From contig JANQPL010000018.1 in NCBI GenBank assembly GCA_028289425.1, positions 62,001-126,000 on the forward strand: 64,000 nucleotides of DNA. Reading direction: 5' to 3'. A model generated the notes under the pieces. That model saw only the letters and a list, made by a program, of their open reading frames with translations, did not search any database and was not told the DNA's origin. Shown here piece by piece: positions 8,915 to 17,328 of the stretch (its first letter is position 1; every line of letters begins with the position of its first letter). Made by a program: the position numbers and the translations under genes. Origin of the DNA: Alphaproteobacteria bacterium (GTDB lineage Bacteria; Pseudomonadota; Alphaproteobacteria; JANQMY01).

Positions 8915-9565
8915 CTAGTTATCCTGCGGCCCTAGTCTTTTATCCAAATACGCCTCTACGCGACTCATCAGTTCCGGAACCTGGTCGTCATAGAAGTGGT
9001 TGGCGCTAGGGATCTTTTCGTGATCGATAACGATCCCCTTTTGCTGTTTCAGTTTCTCGACCAGCTTGTCCACGTCGGGTTCGGGGACCACCTGGTCTGC
9101 TTGCCCATTAACGATGAGTCCGGAGGAGGGGCAAGGTGCCAGAAATGAGAAGTCGTACATGTTTGCCGGCGGCGAGATCGACAAAAATCCTGAAATCTCG
9201 GGCCGCCTCATAAGGAGCTGCATGCCGATCCAAGCGCCGAATGAAAAGCCGGCAATCCAGCAATCGGATGCGTTGGAGTTGATACTTTGCAACCAATCAA
9301 GCGCAGATGCGGCGTCCGACAATTCTCCAACCCCATTGTCGAATACGCCTTGGCTTCGCCCGACCCCCCTGAAATTGAACCGGAGAACGGAGAAGCCGCG
9401 TTTTTTGAAGGTGTAGAAAAGCTCATACGTGATCTGATTGTTCATCGTGCCGCCGAACTGCGGGTGAGGATGAAGGATCAGAGCGACAGGCGTTTTCTCG
9501 CCTTCGGTGTGTTGGTACCGGCCCTCAAGTCGGCCCGAGGGCCCGGTAAAGATGACTTCTGGCAT
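8915..9565 (-). CDS. Alpha/beta hydrolase of unknown substrate
   Basis: A 216-aa single-domain alpha/beta hydrolase with no signal peptide, so probably cytoplasmic. The nucleophile elbow is GFSFG with Ser108; D158 (NGQADQVVP) and H191 (SANHFYDD) complete a plausible triad. The HPHPQFGGTMNN motif near residue 33 fits the oxyanion region of a family of small bacterial hydrolases often annotated only as alpha/beta hydrolase. No substrate can be assigned. It lies upstream of tyrS on the same strand and is divergent from the suf operon, with a 351-bp gap to iscR. Confidence 0.88.
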   Translation of the reverse strand: MPEVIFTGPSGRLEGRYQHTEGEKTPVALILHPHPQFGGTMNNQITYELFYTFKKRGFSVLRFNFRGVGRSQGVFDNGVGELSDAASALDWLQSINSNASDCWIAGFSFGAWIGMQLLMRRPEISGFLSISPPANMYDFSFLAPCPSSGLIVNGQADQVVPEPDVDKLVEKLKQQKGIVIDHEKIPSANHFYDDQVPELMSRVEAYLDKRLGPQDN

Positions 9566-9685
9566 AGTAAGCGTGTTCTGCCCTTGGTTTGCGCTTTTGA
9601 AACATTACCCGACCAATTTTATCGGTCTTTGCTGGCCATTTTTCGCTAAAATCCAACACTTTCCCCGGTCGATCACCCCAATTTC

Positions 9686-9714
9686 TTGACTTTTTTACTG
9701 GGTTTCTCTATATC
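9686..9714 (+). promoter_or_regulatory. Sigma70-type promoter of the suf operon
   Basis: The -35 box TTGACT (9686-9691) and -10 box TATATC (9709-9714) are separated by exactly 17 bp. Expected transcription start is near 9721, about 195 nt upstream of the iscR ATG. Boxes and spacing are read directly; activity is inferred. Confidence 0.7.
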
Positions 9715-9727
9715 GCCGGACAGGTGT

Positions 9728-9768
9728 TCCGAGAAATCGAGTGGTGGCCATTCGGCTTTTTTCTCGGA
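9728..9768. promoter_or_regulatory. 8-bp dyad in the suf leader
   Basis: TCCGAGAA at 9728-9735 is repeated inverted as TTCTCGGA at 9761-9768, with a 25-nt interval. It starts only a few bases after the predicted transcription start. It may be an operator half-site pair or a stem-loop in the leader RNA. It does not resemble a compact Rrf2-family site, so it should not be read as an IscR site without testing. Confidence 0.35.
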
Positions 9769-9887
9769 CCCGCGGGGCGGAAGAAAGTGTCATACAGAAG
9801 CCAACCCTCTGATGACAAGTAAGTTTTCGCGTTGGGGCCCATTTTTGGAGCGGATTTTCCCCCTGTTGAGCCGAAGGAGCTCACATT

Positions 9888-9920
9888 ATGAGGTTTTTGT
9901 TGCCGGAGTATTCGAAATGA
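9888..9920 (+). CDS. Ten-codon mini-ORF coupled to the IscR start
   Basis: An ATG at 9888 has a strong Shine-Dalgarno sequence, AAGGAG at 9874-9879, 8 nt upstream. It encodes MRFLLPEYSK and stops at TGA 9918-9920, which overlaps the iscR ATG (9917-9919) in an ATGA arrangement. This is the usual geometry of translational coupling. The regulator also has its own GGAG (9905-9908) inside the mini-ORF. No cysteine or runs of one amino acid are present, so a classical attenuation peptide is not evident. That the mini-ORF is translated is inferred from signal strength only. Confidence 0.45.
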   Translation: MRFLLPEYSK

Positions 9921-10429
9921 AGCTGACGACCAAAGGGCGCTACGCTGTGATGGCGATGGTGGATCTGGCGACGTGTGTTGATGACAAACCTGTCGCCCTG
10001 TCCGACATTGCCGACCGCCAGGAAATCTCTCAGTCCTATCTGGAGCAGTTGTTTGCCAAGCTCCGACGATGCGGTCTTTTGGACAGCGTTCGCGGGCCAG
10101 GCGGCGGATACATGTTGAGCCGTCCGGCGGCTGAAATCCGCATTTCGGACATCATTTTGGCCGCTGACGAGCCTCTTAAGGCCACGCGCTGCCATACAGG
10201 ATCGCCTCAAGGCTGCATTGGTAATCGCGGCCGCTGCCTCACCCACGATTTGTGGGAGGAGTTGAGCCAACAGGTTCACCTTTATCTGAGTTCTGTGACG
10301 CTCGATGACGTCGTCAACAAGCGGATCATCGGCACGGCGGGACGTTTCAACGCCCAACCGGCGGCTCCATCGATCGAGACGCCCCAGGCAGCAACGCTGG
10401 TCGGCGGGTCCGTCGCCGAACGGGTCTGA
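9917..10429 (+). CDS. iscR: Rrf2-family Fe-S-sensing transcription regulator (IscR-like)
   Basis: Predicted [2Fe-2S] transcription factor that adjusts suf expression to Fe-S supply. At 170 aa from ATG 9917 it has the canonical MKLTTKGRYAVMAMVDLA start, a winged-helix DNA-binding domain (residues 1-75, SQSYLEQLFAKLRR recognition helix with Glu43 as in E. coli IscR, wing RGPGGGYML) and a cluster loop with Cys92, Cys100, Cys107 and His110. The three Cys plus His match the E. coli ligand set, but the spacing is C-x7-C-x6-C instead of C-x5-C-x5-C. The open frame extends upstream to 9686, but the start is fixed by the conserved N-terminus and the GGAG at 9905-9908. First full gene of the suf operon, 5 bp before the desulfurase. 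Negative autoregulation is likely by family analogy. Confidence 0.92.
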   Translation: MKLTTKGRYAVMAMVDLATCVDDKPVALSDIADRQEISQSYLEQLFAKLRRCGLLDSVRGPGGGYMLSRPAAEIRISDIILAADEPLKATRCHTGSPQGCIGNRGRCLTHDLWEELSQQVHLYLSSVTLDDVVNKRIIGTAGRFNAQPAAPSIETPQAATLVGGSVAERV

Positions 10430-10434
10430 GCTGA

Positions 10435-11607
10435 ATGGCCGCAATCTCCACATATCTGGACTACAACGCCAGCGCACCGTTGCGGCCGGGGGTGTCGGAG
10501 GCCGTACGCCGAGGGCTTGAAACGCCCGGAAATCCATCCTCGGTTCACCGAACCGGTCGCGTCGCCCGGCGCCTTCTTGAGGAATCCCGCGACGCCATTC
10601 TTAAGATCGCGAACCGTGCTGAGTTTCGATTGGTTTTCACCTCTGGCGGTACGGAAGCAAACAATCTGGCGCTTTGCGGCGCCGGACAAATGGGCATCAC
10701 GCGCATCATTCATGCGGGCATTGAGCACCCGTCGGTTGCTCAATCGGCCCAAAAGTCCGGCCTTACAGTCGAAACCGTCGCAACCGGCCGAGATGGAATC
10801 GTTGACCTTGATGAGATCCAGGAACGACTGTCCTCCAGTGACACGCCAGCACTTGTATCGGTGATGTCCGCCAACAATGAAACGGGGGTCATCCAGCCTG
10901 TAGCAGCCATCGGTGACCTTTGCCGCGCCCATGGGGCCTTGTTTCATACCGACGCTGTGCAGGTCTTTGCGAAAGCGGATTTGGATGTTGCCCTTGAGAG
11001 CGCAGACATGGTGTCGATTTCCGCCCATAAATTTGGCGGTCCCTTGGGAATTGGCGCGCTGCTTTTCAGATCTGACTTGCATCCGGCTGCGTCGATTGTG
11101 GGCGGCGGCCAGGAGCTTGGGTATCGCAGCGGCACGGAAAACCTGGCCGGTGTTTTGGGGTTTGCCGAAGCGGCAAAACAATCCAGCGCGGACAAGGCTC
11201 TTGGGCCGCGATTGGCCCTCTTGCGGGGTCAGTTGGAAGACGGGCTTCGGAACCTTTCATCCGACGTGGTCATTTTTGGCGAAACGGTTAACCGCCTGCC
11301 GAACACCACGTGTTTTGGCGAGCAAGGAATAGCCGCAGAGACGGCTGTCATGTCCCTCGACCTGGCGGGAGTGGCCGTGAGTGCGGGATCCGCTTGCTCG
11401 AGCGGGAAAGCTGCCAGGTCACAGGTGATTTCCGCCATGGGGTGGGATGATCAACTTGCCTCTGCCTCCATTCGCGTCAGCATGGGGTGGGGGTCGCAAG
11501 AACAGGATGTGGAGCGCTTTCTGAGCGCGTGGAAGGAAGTGCGCGGTCGGCTCTTGTCGGACGGCTGTGCGAGGGCGAGTGTCGTTGCGGCCGGAAAATC
11601 GGCCTGA
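10435..11607 (+). CDS. Cysteine desulfurase, IscS/NifS class (group I)
   Basis: PLP enzyme that takes sulfur from L-cysteine to form a protein persulfide. At 390 aa it has DYNASAP at the N-terminus, SGGTEANNLA around the cofactor phosphate, PLP lysine in SAHKFGGP near residue 202 and catalytic cysteine in SAGSACSSGK near residue 320, inside the long mobile loop typical of IscS/NifS. This sets it apart from the SufS-type enzyme later in the same operon. It is 5 bp after iscR and 15 bp before sufB. Whether it feeds the SUF scaffold or another sulfur pathway such as tRNA thiolation cannot be told from sequence. Confidence 0.93.
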   Translation: MAAISTYLDYNASAPLRPGVSEAVRRGLETPGNPSSVHRTGRVARRLLEESRDAILKIANRAEFRLVFTSGGTEANNLALCGAGQMGITRIIHAGIEHPSVAQSAQKSGLTVETVATGRDGIVDLDEIQERLSSSDTPALVSVMSANNETGVIQPVAAIGDLCRAHGALFHTDAVQVFAKADLDVALESADMVSISAHKFGGPLGIGALLFRSDLHPAASIVGGGQELGYRSGTENLAGVLGFAEAAKQSSADKALGPRLALLRGQLEDGLRNLSSDVVIFGETVNRLPNTTCFGEQGIAAETAVMSLDLAGVAVSAGSACSSGKAARSQVISAMGWDDQLASASIRVSMGWGSQEQDVERFLSAWKEVRGRLLSDGCARASVVAAGKSA

Positions 11608-11622
11608 GAGGAGTATCGAAGT

Positions 11623-13080
11623 ATGGGTGCTGTTCGCGAAACAGTGGATCAGGTGAGTTCCGTTGCGTCTGACAAGTACAAATATGGCTTTGTCACGGAT
11701 ATCGAAACGGAACTTGCGCCAAAGGGGCTCAACGAAGACATCATTCGGTTCATCTCCGCAAAGAAGGAAGAACCGGAATGGATGTTGGAGTGGCGCCTGA
11801 AGGCCTATCGCCGCTGGCTGGAAATGGACGAGCCCAAATGGGCAATGGTGAATTATCCGGATATCGATTTCCAGGATGCGTATTACTACGCGGCGCCGAA
11901 GTCCAACCAAGAACGCCCAAAGAGCTTGGATGAAGTGGACCCTGAGCTTCTAAAAACCTACGAGAAGCTTGGTATTCCGCTGTCGGAACAAAAAATGTTG
12001 GCCGGCGTCGCTGTTGATGCTGTTTTTGACAGTGTTTCCGTTGCGACAACGTTTAAGGCCAAGCTTGAAGAAGCCGGGGTCATTTTTTGCCCCATTTCGG
12101 AAGCGCTGAAGAGCCATCCGGATCTTGTGAAGAAATATCTTGGGACCGTGGTTCCGTATTCGGATAATTTCTACGCCACACTCAATTCGGCGGTCTTTAG
12201 CGATGGATCGTTTGTTTACATTCCGGAAGGCGTTCGCTGTCCGATGGAATTGTCGACCTACTTCCGGATCAATCAGGCGCAAACGGGCCAATTCGAACGC
12301 ACACTGATCATTGCCGATAAGGGGTCATATGTAAGCTACCTCGAAGGATGTACGGCGCCCATGCGGGATGAAAACCAACTTCATGCTGCCGTGGTAGAAC
12401 TGGTGGCCCTTGAAGACGCGGAAATCAAATACTCAACGGTGCAAAACTGGTATCCGGGGGATGAAAACGGCGTCGGTGGCATTTACAACTTTGTCACTAA
12501 ACGGGGCGATTGCCGGGAAAGGAATGCAAAGATTTCCTGGACACAAGTGGAAACCGGCTCGGCCGTCACCTGGAAATACCCGAGCTGCATATTACGCGGC
12601 GACAACACGACAGGCGAATTTTATTCGATTGCCATCGCCAATAATTATCAGCAGGCGGATACTGGGACCAAGATGATTCATCTTGGAAAGAACACCAGCA
12701 GTCGGATTATTTCGAAGGGGATTTCGGCCGGCAAGGCGCAAAACACCTATCGCGGCCTAGTTAGCATGCATACCAAGTCAAAGGGCGCGCGCAATTATAC
12801 CCAATGCGATTCTTTGCTGATTGGAGACGAATGCGGTGCACATACAGTGCCCTATATCGAATCCAAGAACCCGTCGGCCATTGTGGAGCATGAAGCCACC
12901 ACATCAAAGATCAGCGAAGACCAACTGTTTTATTGCCAGCAAAGAGGCATCGATGAAGAAGAAGCCGTGGCCCTAATCGTCAATGGTTTTTGCCGTGAAG
13001 TGTTACAGCAACTCCCGATGGAGTTTGCGGTCGAGGCGCAAAAGCTTGTGGGGATCAGCCTCGAAGGAAGTGTAGGCTAA
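11623..13080 (+). CDS. sufB: Fe-S cluster assembly scaffold protein SufB
   Basis: Core subunit of the SufBC2D complex on which nascent clusters are built. At 485 aa it is standard SufB length, with the conserved beta-helix core ([50 protein letters not shown]) and the C-terminal [21 protein letters not shown] region where conserved Cys and Glu residues contribute to cluster formation. Start ATG 11623, preceded by GAGAGGAG at 11606-11613. Lies between the group I desulfurase and sufC. Confidence 0.97.
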   Translation: MGAVRETVDQVSSVASDKYKYGFVTDIETELAPKGLNEDIIRFISAKKEEPEWMLEWRLKAYRRWLEMDEPKWAMVNYPDIDFQDAYYYAAPKSNQERPKSLDEVDPELLKTYEKLGIPLSEQKMLAGVAVDAVFDSVSVATTFKAKLEEAGVIFCPISEALKSHPDLVKKYLGTVVPYSDNFYATLNSAVFSDGSFVYIPEGVRCPMELSTYFRINQAQTGQFERTLIIADKGSYVSYLEGCTAPMRDENQLHAAVVELVALEDAEIKYSTVQNWYPGDENGVGGIYNFVTKRGDCRERNAKISWTQVETGSAVTWKYPSCILRGDNTTGEFYSIAIANNYQQADTGTKMIHLGKNTSSRIISKGISAGKAQNTYRGLVSMHTKSKGARNYTQCDSLLIGDECGAHTVPYIESKNPSAIVEHEATTSKISEDQLFYCQQRGIDEEEAVALIVNGFCREVLQQLPMEFAVEAQKLVGISLEGSVG

Positions 13081-13104
13081 GCCAAAAGTTAAGTGGAACA
13101 AAAA

Positions 13105-13854
13105 ATGCTCGAGATTAAAAACTTACAAGCCGCTGTGGACGGCAAGCAGATTTTGAAAGGTGTCAACCTCACGATCAATGCGGGTGAGGTGCACGCGATT
13201 ATGGGCCCGAACGGATCGGGCAAAAGCACGCTGTCTTATGTGCTGTCCGGACGTGACGGTTATGAGATCACAGAGGGCGATATTCTGTACAAGGGTGAGA
13301 GCATTGTCGAGCAATCGCCCGACGAGCGCGCCGCCAGCGGTATGTTTTTGGCTTTTCAATACCCGCTTGAGATCCCCGGCGTGCCCACAATGACTTTCTT
13401 GAGAACCGCATTGAATGCGCAGCGGCGAGCGCGGGGCGAAAAGGAGCTTGACGCTGTCAAATTCCTGAAGCTCGTTCGTGGGAAGGCGAAAGAACTTCAG
13501 ATCAAGGAAGAAATGCTGAAGCGTCCTCTCAATGTTGGTTTCTCCGGCGGTGAGAAGAAACGTAACGAAGTTCTTCAAATGTCTCTGTTCGAACCCACGC
13601 TAGCCATCTTGGACGAGACGGATTCCGGGTTGGACATCGATGCGCTCAAGATTGTATCGGACGGCGTGAATATGTTGCGTTCGCCGGAGCGTGCGATGCT
13701 GGTCATTACGCACTATCAGCGGCTGCTCGATTACATTGTGCCGGACCAAGTTCATGTGCTTGCAGACGGTCAGATCGTCCGATCCGGCGGCAAAGAGCTC
13801 GCAAAAGAGCTTGAAGATTCGGGTTACGGCGCAATCGTGCCGAATGCGGCCTAG
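13105..13854 (+). CDS. sufC: Fe-S cluster assembly ATPase SufC
   Basis: ABC-type ATPase that drives conformational change in SufBCD. At 249 aa it has Walker A GPNGSGKST, ABC signature GFSGGEKKRNE (family-specific), Walker B LAILDETDSGLDIDA and switch His in VITHYQR. No membrane domain, as expected for SufC. The frame is open from GTG 13093, but ATG 13105 gives the standard MLEIKNL start with a purine-rich GTGGA at 13093-13097 as ribosome binding site. It is 24 bp after sufB and 18 bp before sufD. Confidence 0.97.
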   Translation: MLEIKNLQAAVDGKQILKGVNLTINAGEVHAIMGPNGSGKSTLSYVLSGRDGYEITEGDILYKGESIVEQSPDERAASGMFLAFQYPLEIPGVPTMTFLRTALNAQRRARGEKELDAVKFLKLVRGKAKELQIKEEMLKRPLNVGFSGGEKKRNEVLQMSLFEPTLAILDETDSGLDIDALKIVSDGVNMLRSPERAMLVITHYQRLLDYIVPDQVHVLADGQIVRSGGKELAKELEDSGYGAIVPNAA

Positions 13855-13872
13855 GAAGGGTGAGTGGTATCC

Positions 13873-15201
13873 ATGTCAAGCTTGCCCGAATCTAAGCACC
13901 CTTTTGTTGAATTCTATGGTCCTAAGGTTGAGACGGAGGGCGACTCCCTGATACAGCGCCTGAGGGCGTCGGGCCTTGCCACCTATCAAACCCTGGGGCT
14001 TCCGACCAAACGGTGGGAGGAATGGAAGTACACGGACCTCACATCGCTTTCCAAGAAGTCTTTTTCTAAGCCTGTCCAATATTCTGGCGATGTAAGTCAG
14101 GGCCCTTTGTTCGAAACGGGAGATGCGTTGACTGCCGTCTTCGTGAATGGGTTTTTTCGTGAAGACCTCTCGTCCATCTCCGATGCCCCCGCCGGTGTGG
14201 CCATCGATTCCTTGGCTGGCATGGAAACGGTTCCAGATTGGGCAGAACAAGTCCTCGCAAGCAGCAGCGCCCCTGAAGACCATTCCGTCTTGGCCCTAAA
14301 TTCAGCATTGATGAGAGATGGGGTCGTTTTGCGAATTGGCGCTGACATAAAGGTTGAGCGGCCGATACATCTTCGCTTTATCACGACCGCAACCGATGAT
14401 GCGCCGAACCCGTCAAGCTTCTTGCGCAATACTGTGCTGGTGGACCAAAACGCGTCCGTGACGATTGTCGAATCCTATAAAGGCAGTGATGACGCAGATT
14501 ACTTTACCAGCACTGCATCCCAGTTTGTTGTTTTAGAAAGCGCAACTGTCCGTCACATCAAGCTGCAAAAAGAAGGTGTGGGTTCCACGCATCTGGCGAC
14601 ACAAATGGTTTCACTTTCCGCGAAAAGTTCGTTCGGCGGATTTTATCTAAGCGGGGGTTCGGCCGTCAGTCGAAATGAGATTCATGGAACATTCGGCGGC
14701 GAAGGCGCTCATCTCCAGCTTGATGGCGTGTTCTTGGGGGCGGGCTCACAACATTGCGACAATACCACTTTCGTCAACCACGCGGTTCCGTCCTGTACGA
14801 GCAGCCAGGTCTTTAAGGGCGTGCTCGACGAACAATCGAGGGGCGTCTATCAAGGCCAAGTGACGGTCGCGAAAGACGCACAGCAAACGGATGGCCGGCA
14901 ACTGGTCAAAACACTGCTGCTTTCCGACCAAGCGGAAATCGATGCAAAGCCCGAGCTGAAGATCTTTGCCGATGATGTTAAGTGCGCTCACGGAGCAACA
15001 GCCGGCGACATCGATGACGAACAGCTTTTTTATCTACGGTCCCGTGGTATCGATGAAGTTACGGCCCGGGCGCTTCTGGTGGAGGCATTCTTAACGGAAG
15101 TTCTCGAGCGGCTGGAAGACCAAAAAATCCGAGAGTTTTGTCAGCAGCAAATCGTATCCTGGTTGGATGCTCATGGCAGGGGTGCCCGGAATGTTGGATA
15201 A
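13873..15201 (+). CDS. sufD: Fe-S cluster assembly protein SufD
   Basis: Paralogue of SufB that completes SufBC2D and is needed for iron entry into the nascent cluster. At 442 aa it has the N-terminal helical region with LPTKRWEEWKYTDL, a central beta-helix and the C-terminal core with the conserved His in VKCAHGATAG followed by DEQLFYLRSRGI. Start taken at ATG 13873 (MSSLPES); GTG 13864 is three codons upstream. The 3' end overlaps the sufS start by 11 bp. Confidence 0.95.
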   Translation: MSSLPESKHPFVEFYGPKVETEGDSLIQRLRASGLATYQTLGLPTKRWEEWKYTDLTSLSKKSFSKPVQYSGDVSQGPLFETGDALTAVFVNGFFREDLSSISDAPAGVAIDSLAGMETVPDWAEQVLASSSAPEDHSVLALNSALMRDGVVLRIGADIKVERPIHLRFITTATDDAPNPSSFLRNTVLVDQNASVTIVESYKGSDDADYFTSTASQFVVLESATVRHIKLQKEGVGSTHLATQMVSLSAKSSFGGFYLSGGSAVSRNEIHGTFGGEGAHLQLDGVFLGAGSQHCDNTTFVNHAVPSCTSSQVFKGVLDEQSRGVYQGQVTVAKDAQQTDGRQLVKTLLLSDQAEIDAKPELKIFADDVKCAHGATAGDIDDEQLFYLRSRGIDEVTARALLVEAFLTEVLERLEDQKIREFCQQQIVSWLDAHGRGARNVG

Positions 15202-16441
15202 GAAGCTTGCGACCGACGTTTCGGTATTTGACGTAGAACAGATCCGCAAGGACTTTCCAATCCTATCGACCGAGGTGTACGGTAGGCCGCTTGTCTATCT
15301 CGACAATGCGGCATCGGCGCAGAAGCCAAAAGCCGTTCTTGATGCCGTCCAAAATGCGTATGAGAACGAATATGCAAATGTTCATCGCGGGCTACATTAT
15401 CTTTCGAGCACTGCGACCCTGGCCTATGAGGGCGCACGAACTAAGGTCCGTCGGTTTTTGAATGCCCGTAACGACGAGGAGATCATATTCACGTCCGGTG
15501 GAACCGATGCGCTAAACCTTGTAGCGTCGTCATTTGGCGGTTCAATAATCGAACCGGGCGACGAAATAATCCTGTCGATTATGGAGCATCACTCCAACAT
15601 TGTGCCGTGGGATTATTTGCGCCAGAGAAACGGCGCCGTACTCAAATGGGCGCCAATCTCGGACGATGGTGAGTTTCTGTTGGATGAGTTCGAGAAACTG
15701 CTCTCTGACAAAACGAAGATTGTAGCGGTGACCCACATGTCCAACGCCTTGGGGACCATAACGCCAGTCGCCGAAATTGTCCGCTTGGCGCATAACAAAG
15801 GCGCTGCAGTGGTCGTCGATGGATGCCAAGGCGCGGTTCACTTGCCGGTCGATGTTCAGGCACTGGATTGTGATTTTTATGTCGTTACCGGCCATAAGCT
15901 TTATGGCCCCAGTGGCATTGGGGCGCTCTACGGCAAGGCGGAGCATTTGCGGAAACTGCCACCTTATCGCGGCGGTGGCGAAATGATCCGTGAGGTGACC
16001 ACTGAGGGTGTCACATACGCCGATCCGCCAAATCGGTTCGAAGCTGGAACGCCACCGATCGTGCAAGCGATCGGTTTGGGAGCCGCGGTGGACTACATCG
16101 AGAGCATTGGTCGCGAGAACGTTCACCAGCATGAAGCGCAGCTGCTTCAGTACGCAACAGGGAAATTGGTTGGCCTCAACTCACTGCGCATATTCGGAAA
16201 GGCGCCGGGTAAGGGAGCCATCATATCGTTTGAAATCGAGGGAACCCATGCCCACGACATTTCGACGATTATGGACCGTTCTGGCGTCGCTGTACGTGCG
16301 GGGCACCATTGCGCTCAGCCGCTGATGGATCGCTTTGGTGTTGCGTCGACCGCACGCGCTTCCTTTGGCCTCTACAACACGTTGCAAGAGGTGGATGTGC
16401 TGGTGGAGTCGGTGAAGGAAGCCGTGGAGTTCTTTAGATGA
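15191..16441 (+). CDS. sufS: Cysteine desulfurase SufS (group II)
   Basis: PLP-dependent desulfurase dedicated to the SUF pathway; it passes persulfide to a SufE or SufU partner. At 416 aa from ATG 15191 it has YLDNAASAQKP, HRGLHYLS, PLP lysine in VTGHKLYGPSG and the catalytic Cys in VRAGHHCAQPLM, the short-loop form of group II. Met codons at 15167 and 15173 are in frame, but 15191 has AGGGGT at 15178-15183 at good spacing. It overlaps sufD by 11 bp and the scaffold gene by 4 bp (ATGA), so translation is probably coupled. No sufE gene is present in the window; the SufU-like protein next door may take that role. Confidence 0.95.
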   Translation: MLDKKLATDVSVFDVEQIRKDFPILSTEVYGRPLVYLDNAASAQKPKAVLDAVQNAYENEYANVHRGLHYLSSTATLAYEGARTKVRRFLNARNDEEIIFTSGGTDALNLVASSFGGSIIEPGDEIILSIMEHHSNIVPWDYLRQRNGAVLKWAPISDDGEFLLDEFEKLLSDKTKIVAVTHMSNALGTITPVAEIVRLAHNKGAAVVVDGCQGAVHLPVDVQALDCDFYVVTGHKLYGPSGIGALYGKAEHLRKLPPYRGGGEMIREVTTEGVTYADPPNRFEAGTPPIVQAIGLGAAVDYIESIGRENVHQHEAQLLQYATGKLVGLNSLRIFGKAPGKGAIISFEIEGTHAHDISTIMDRSGVAVRAGHHCAQPLMDRFGVASTARASFGLYNTLQEVDVLVESVKEAVEFFR

Positions 16442-16902
16442 TCGATCCGGAGTTGAGGGAGCTGTATCAGGAGATCATCCTCGATCATGGGCGTCATCCA
16501 AGGCACTTCGGTCAATTGGAGGGCGCAAACCGTGAAGCGGACGGGCATAACCCTCTTTGTGGGGACAAAGTGCGCGTGTATCTCCGGGTAGATAACGATG
16601 ACAAGATTGAAGATGTCATGTTCGACGGGCGAGGGTGCGCTATTTCTATCGCGTCAGCCTCAATGATGACGGAACTTCTCACGGGTAAGAACGTATCGGA
16701 AGGAAAGGCGCTTATGGATGCGTTTCTGAGCATGGTGAAAGGCGAAGATGCGTGTTTTGAAGGCGTTGATGAAGATGATCTTGATCAGCTTCAAGCTATG
16801 TCGGGCGTGAGCGAATTTCCAATGCGAGTCAAATGCGCCACCTTGGCTTGGCATACATTTGCGGCGGCGGCCGATGGCACCCAAGAGGCGACCACCGAAT
16901 AG
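16438..16902 (+). CDS. sufU: SufU-like Fe-S scaffold or sulfur-transfer protein (IscU/NifU N-terminal fold)
   Basis: A 154-aa IscU-fold protein with the three conserved cysteines Cys41 (PLCGDKV, with Asp43), Cys67 (GRGCAISIASASM) and Cys133 (VKCATLAW). Length and the longer stretch between the second and third cysteine (about 65 residues, KGEDACFEGVDEDDLDQL region) place it with SufU rather than IscU, which is shorter there. In Gram-positive bacteria SufU takes sulfur from SufS through a bound zinc. Its position directly after sufS with an ATGA overlap fits that role. A scaffold role remains possible. Confidence 0.9.
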   Translation: MIDPELRELYQEIILDHGRHPRHFGQLEGANREADGHNPLCGDKVRVYLRVDNDDKIEDVMFDGRGCAISIASASMMTELLTGKNVSEGKALMDAFLSMVKGEDACFEGVDEDDLDQLQAMSGVSEFPMRVKCATLAWHTFAAAADGTQEATTE

Positions 16903-16915
16903 GTGAAAAGGTAGA

Positions 16916-17284
16916 ATGACGGACGTGACAGATAATTCGCCGGCGGAGAATACGGAAACGCTCGATCAAGAGTCGAAGTTCGACGCGATGGCAGATGAAA
17001 TTATTGACGCCATAAAGACCGTTTATGACCCGGAAATTCCGGTGAATATTTTTGATCTGGGGCTGATTTACAGAGTTGATGTCTCCGATGACAACGACGT
17101 CACGATCGACATGACTTTAACCGCGCCGGGGTGTCCGGTTGCGGGTGAAATGCCGGGCTGGGTTCAGGCGGCGGTTGCCGATGTGGAAGGCGTTGGTGAC
17201 GTTCGGGTAAACATGGTGTTCGACCCGCCCTGGGATCCGTCGCGCATGTCTGAAGAGGCGAAGCTTGAATTAAATATGTTTTGA
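16916..17284 (+). CDS. sufT: SufT family protein (MIP18/DUF59 domain)
   Basis: A 122-aa protein with a single DUF59 domain: IIDAIKTVYDPEIPVNIFDLGLIY, then LTAPGCPVAGEMPGWV with the conserved Cys, and VFDPPWDPSRMSEEAKLELNMF at the end. SufT proteins help mature Fe-S proteins under high demand; eukaryotic MIP18 (CIAO2) belongs to the same family. The first 25 residues are acidic and probably disordered. It lies 13 bp after the SufU gene and 44 bp before sufA. Confidence 0.93.
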   Translation: MTDVTDNSPAENTETLDQESKFDAMADEIIDAIKTVYDPEIPVNIFDLGLIYRVDVSDDNDVTIDMTLTAPGCPVAGEMPGWVQAAVADVEGVGDVRVNMVFDPPWDPSRMSEEAKLELNMF

Positions 17285-17328
17285 GCCATATGTGCTCTCC
17301 TTGATGAGTGATATTGGAGTAATTCGTC

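Larger units (their letters stand above)
9566..9887. other. Divergent intergenic region in front of the suf operon
   Basis: A 322-bp stretch between the hydrolase start and the suf mini-ORF. It holds a strong-looking sigma70 promoter (9686-9714), an 8-bp dyad just downstream of its expected start site (728-768 of the 9 kb block, listed separately), and a frame that is open and in phase with the regulator but lacks coding character. I see no RNA gene in it. Confidence 0.7.

Noticed and set aside
9686-9916. N-terminal extension of IscR (in-frame ATG at 9811)
   Set aside because: Rrf2 proteins begin at MKLTTKGRYA; the upstream frame contains the promoter and a leader and shows no similarity.
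10282-11181. A 299-codon open frame antisense to the cysteine desulfurase
   Set aside because: No recognisable domain, lies fully opposite iscR end and desulfurase, and lacks a promoter or ribosome site.
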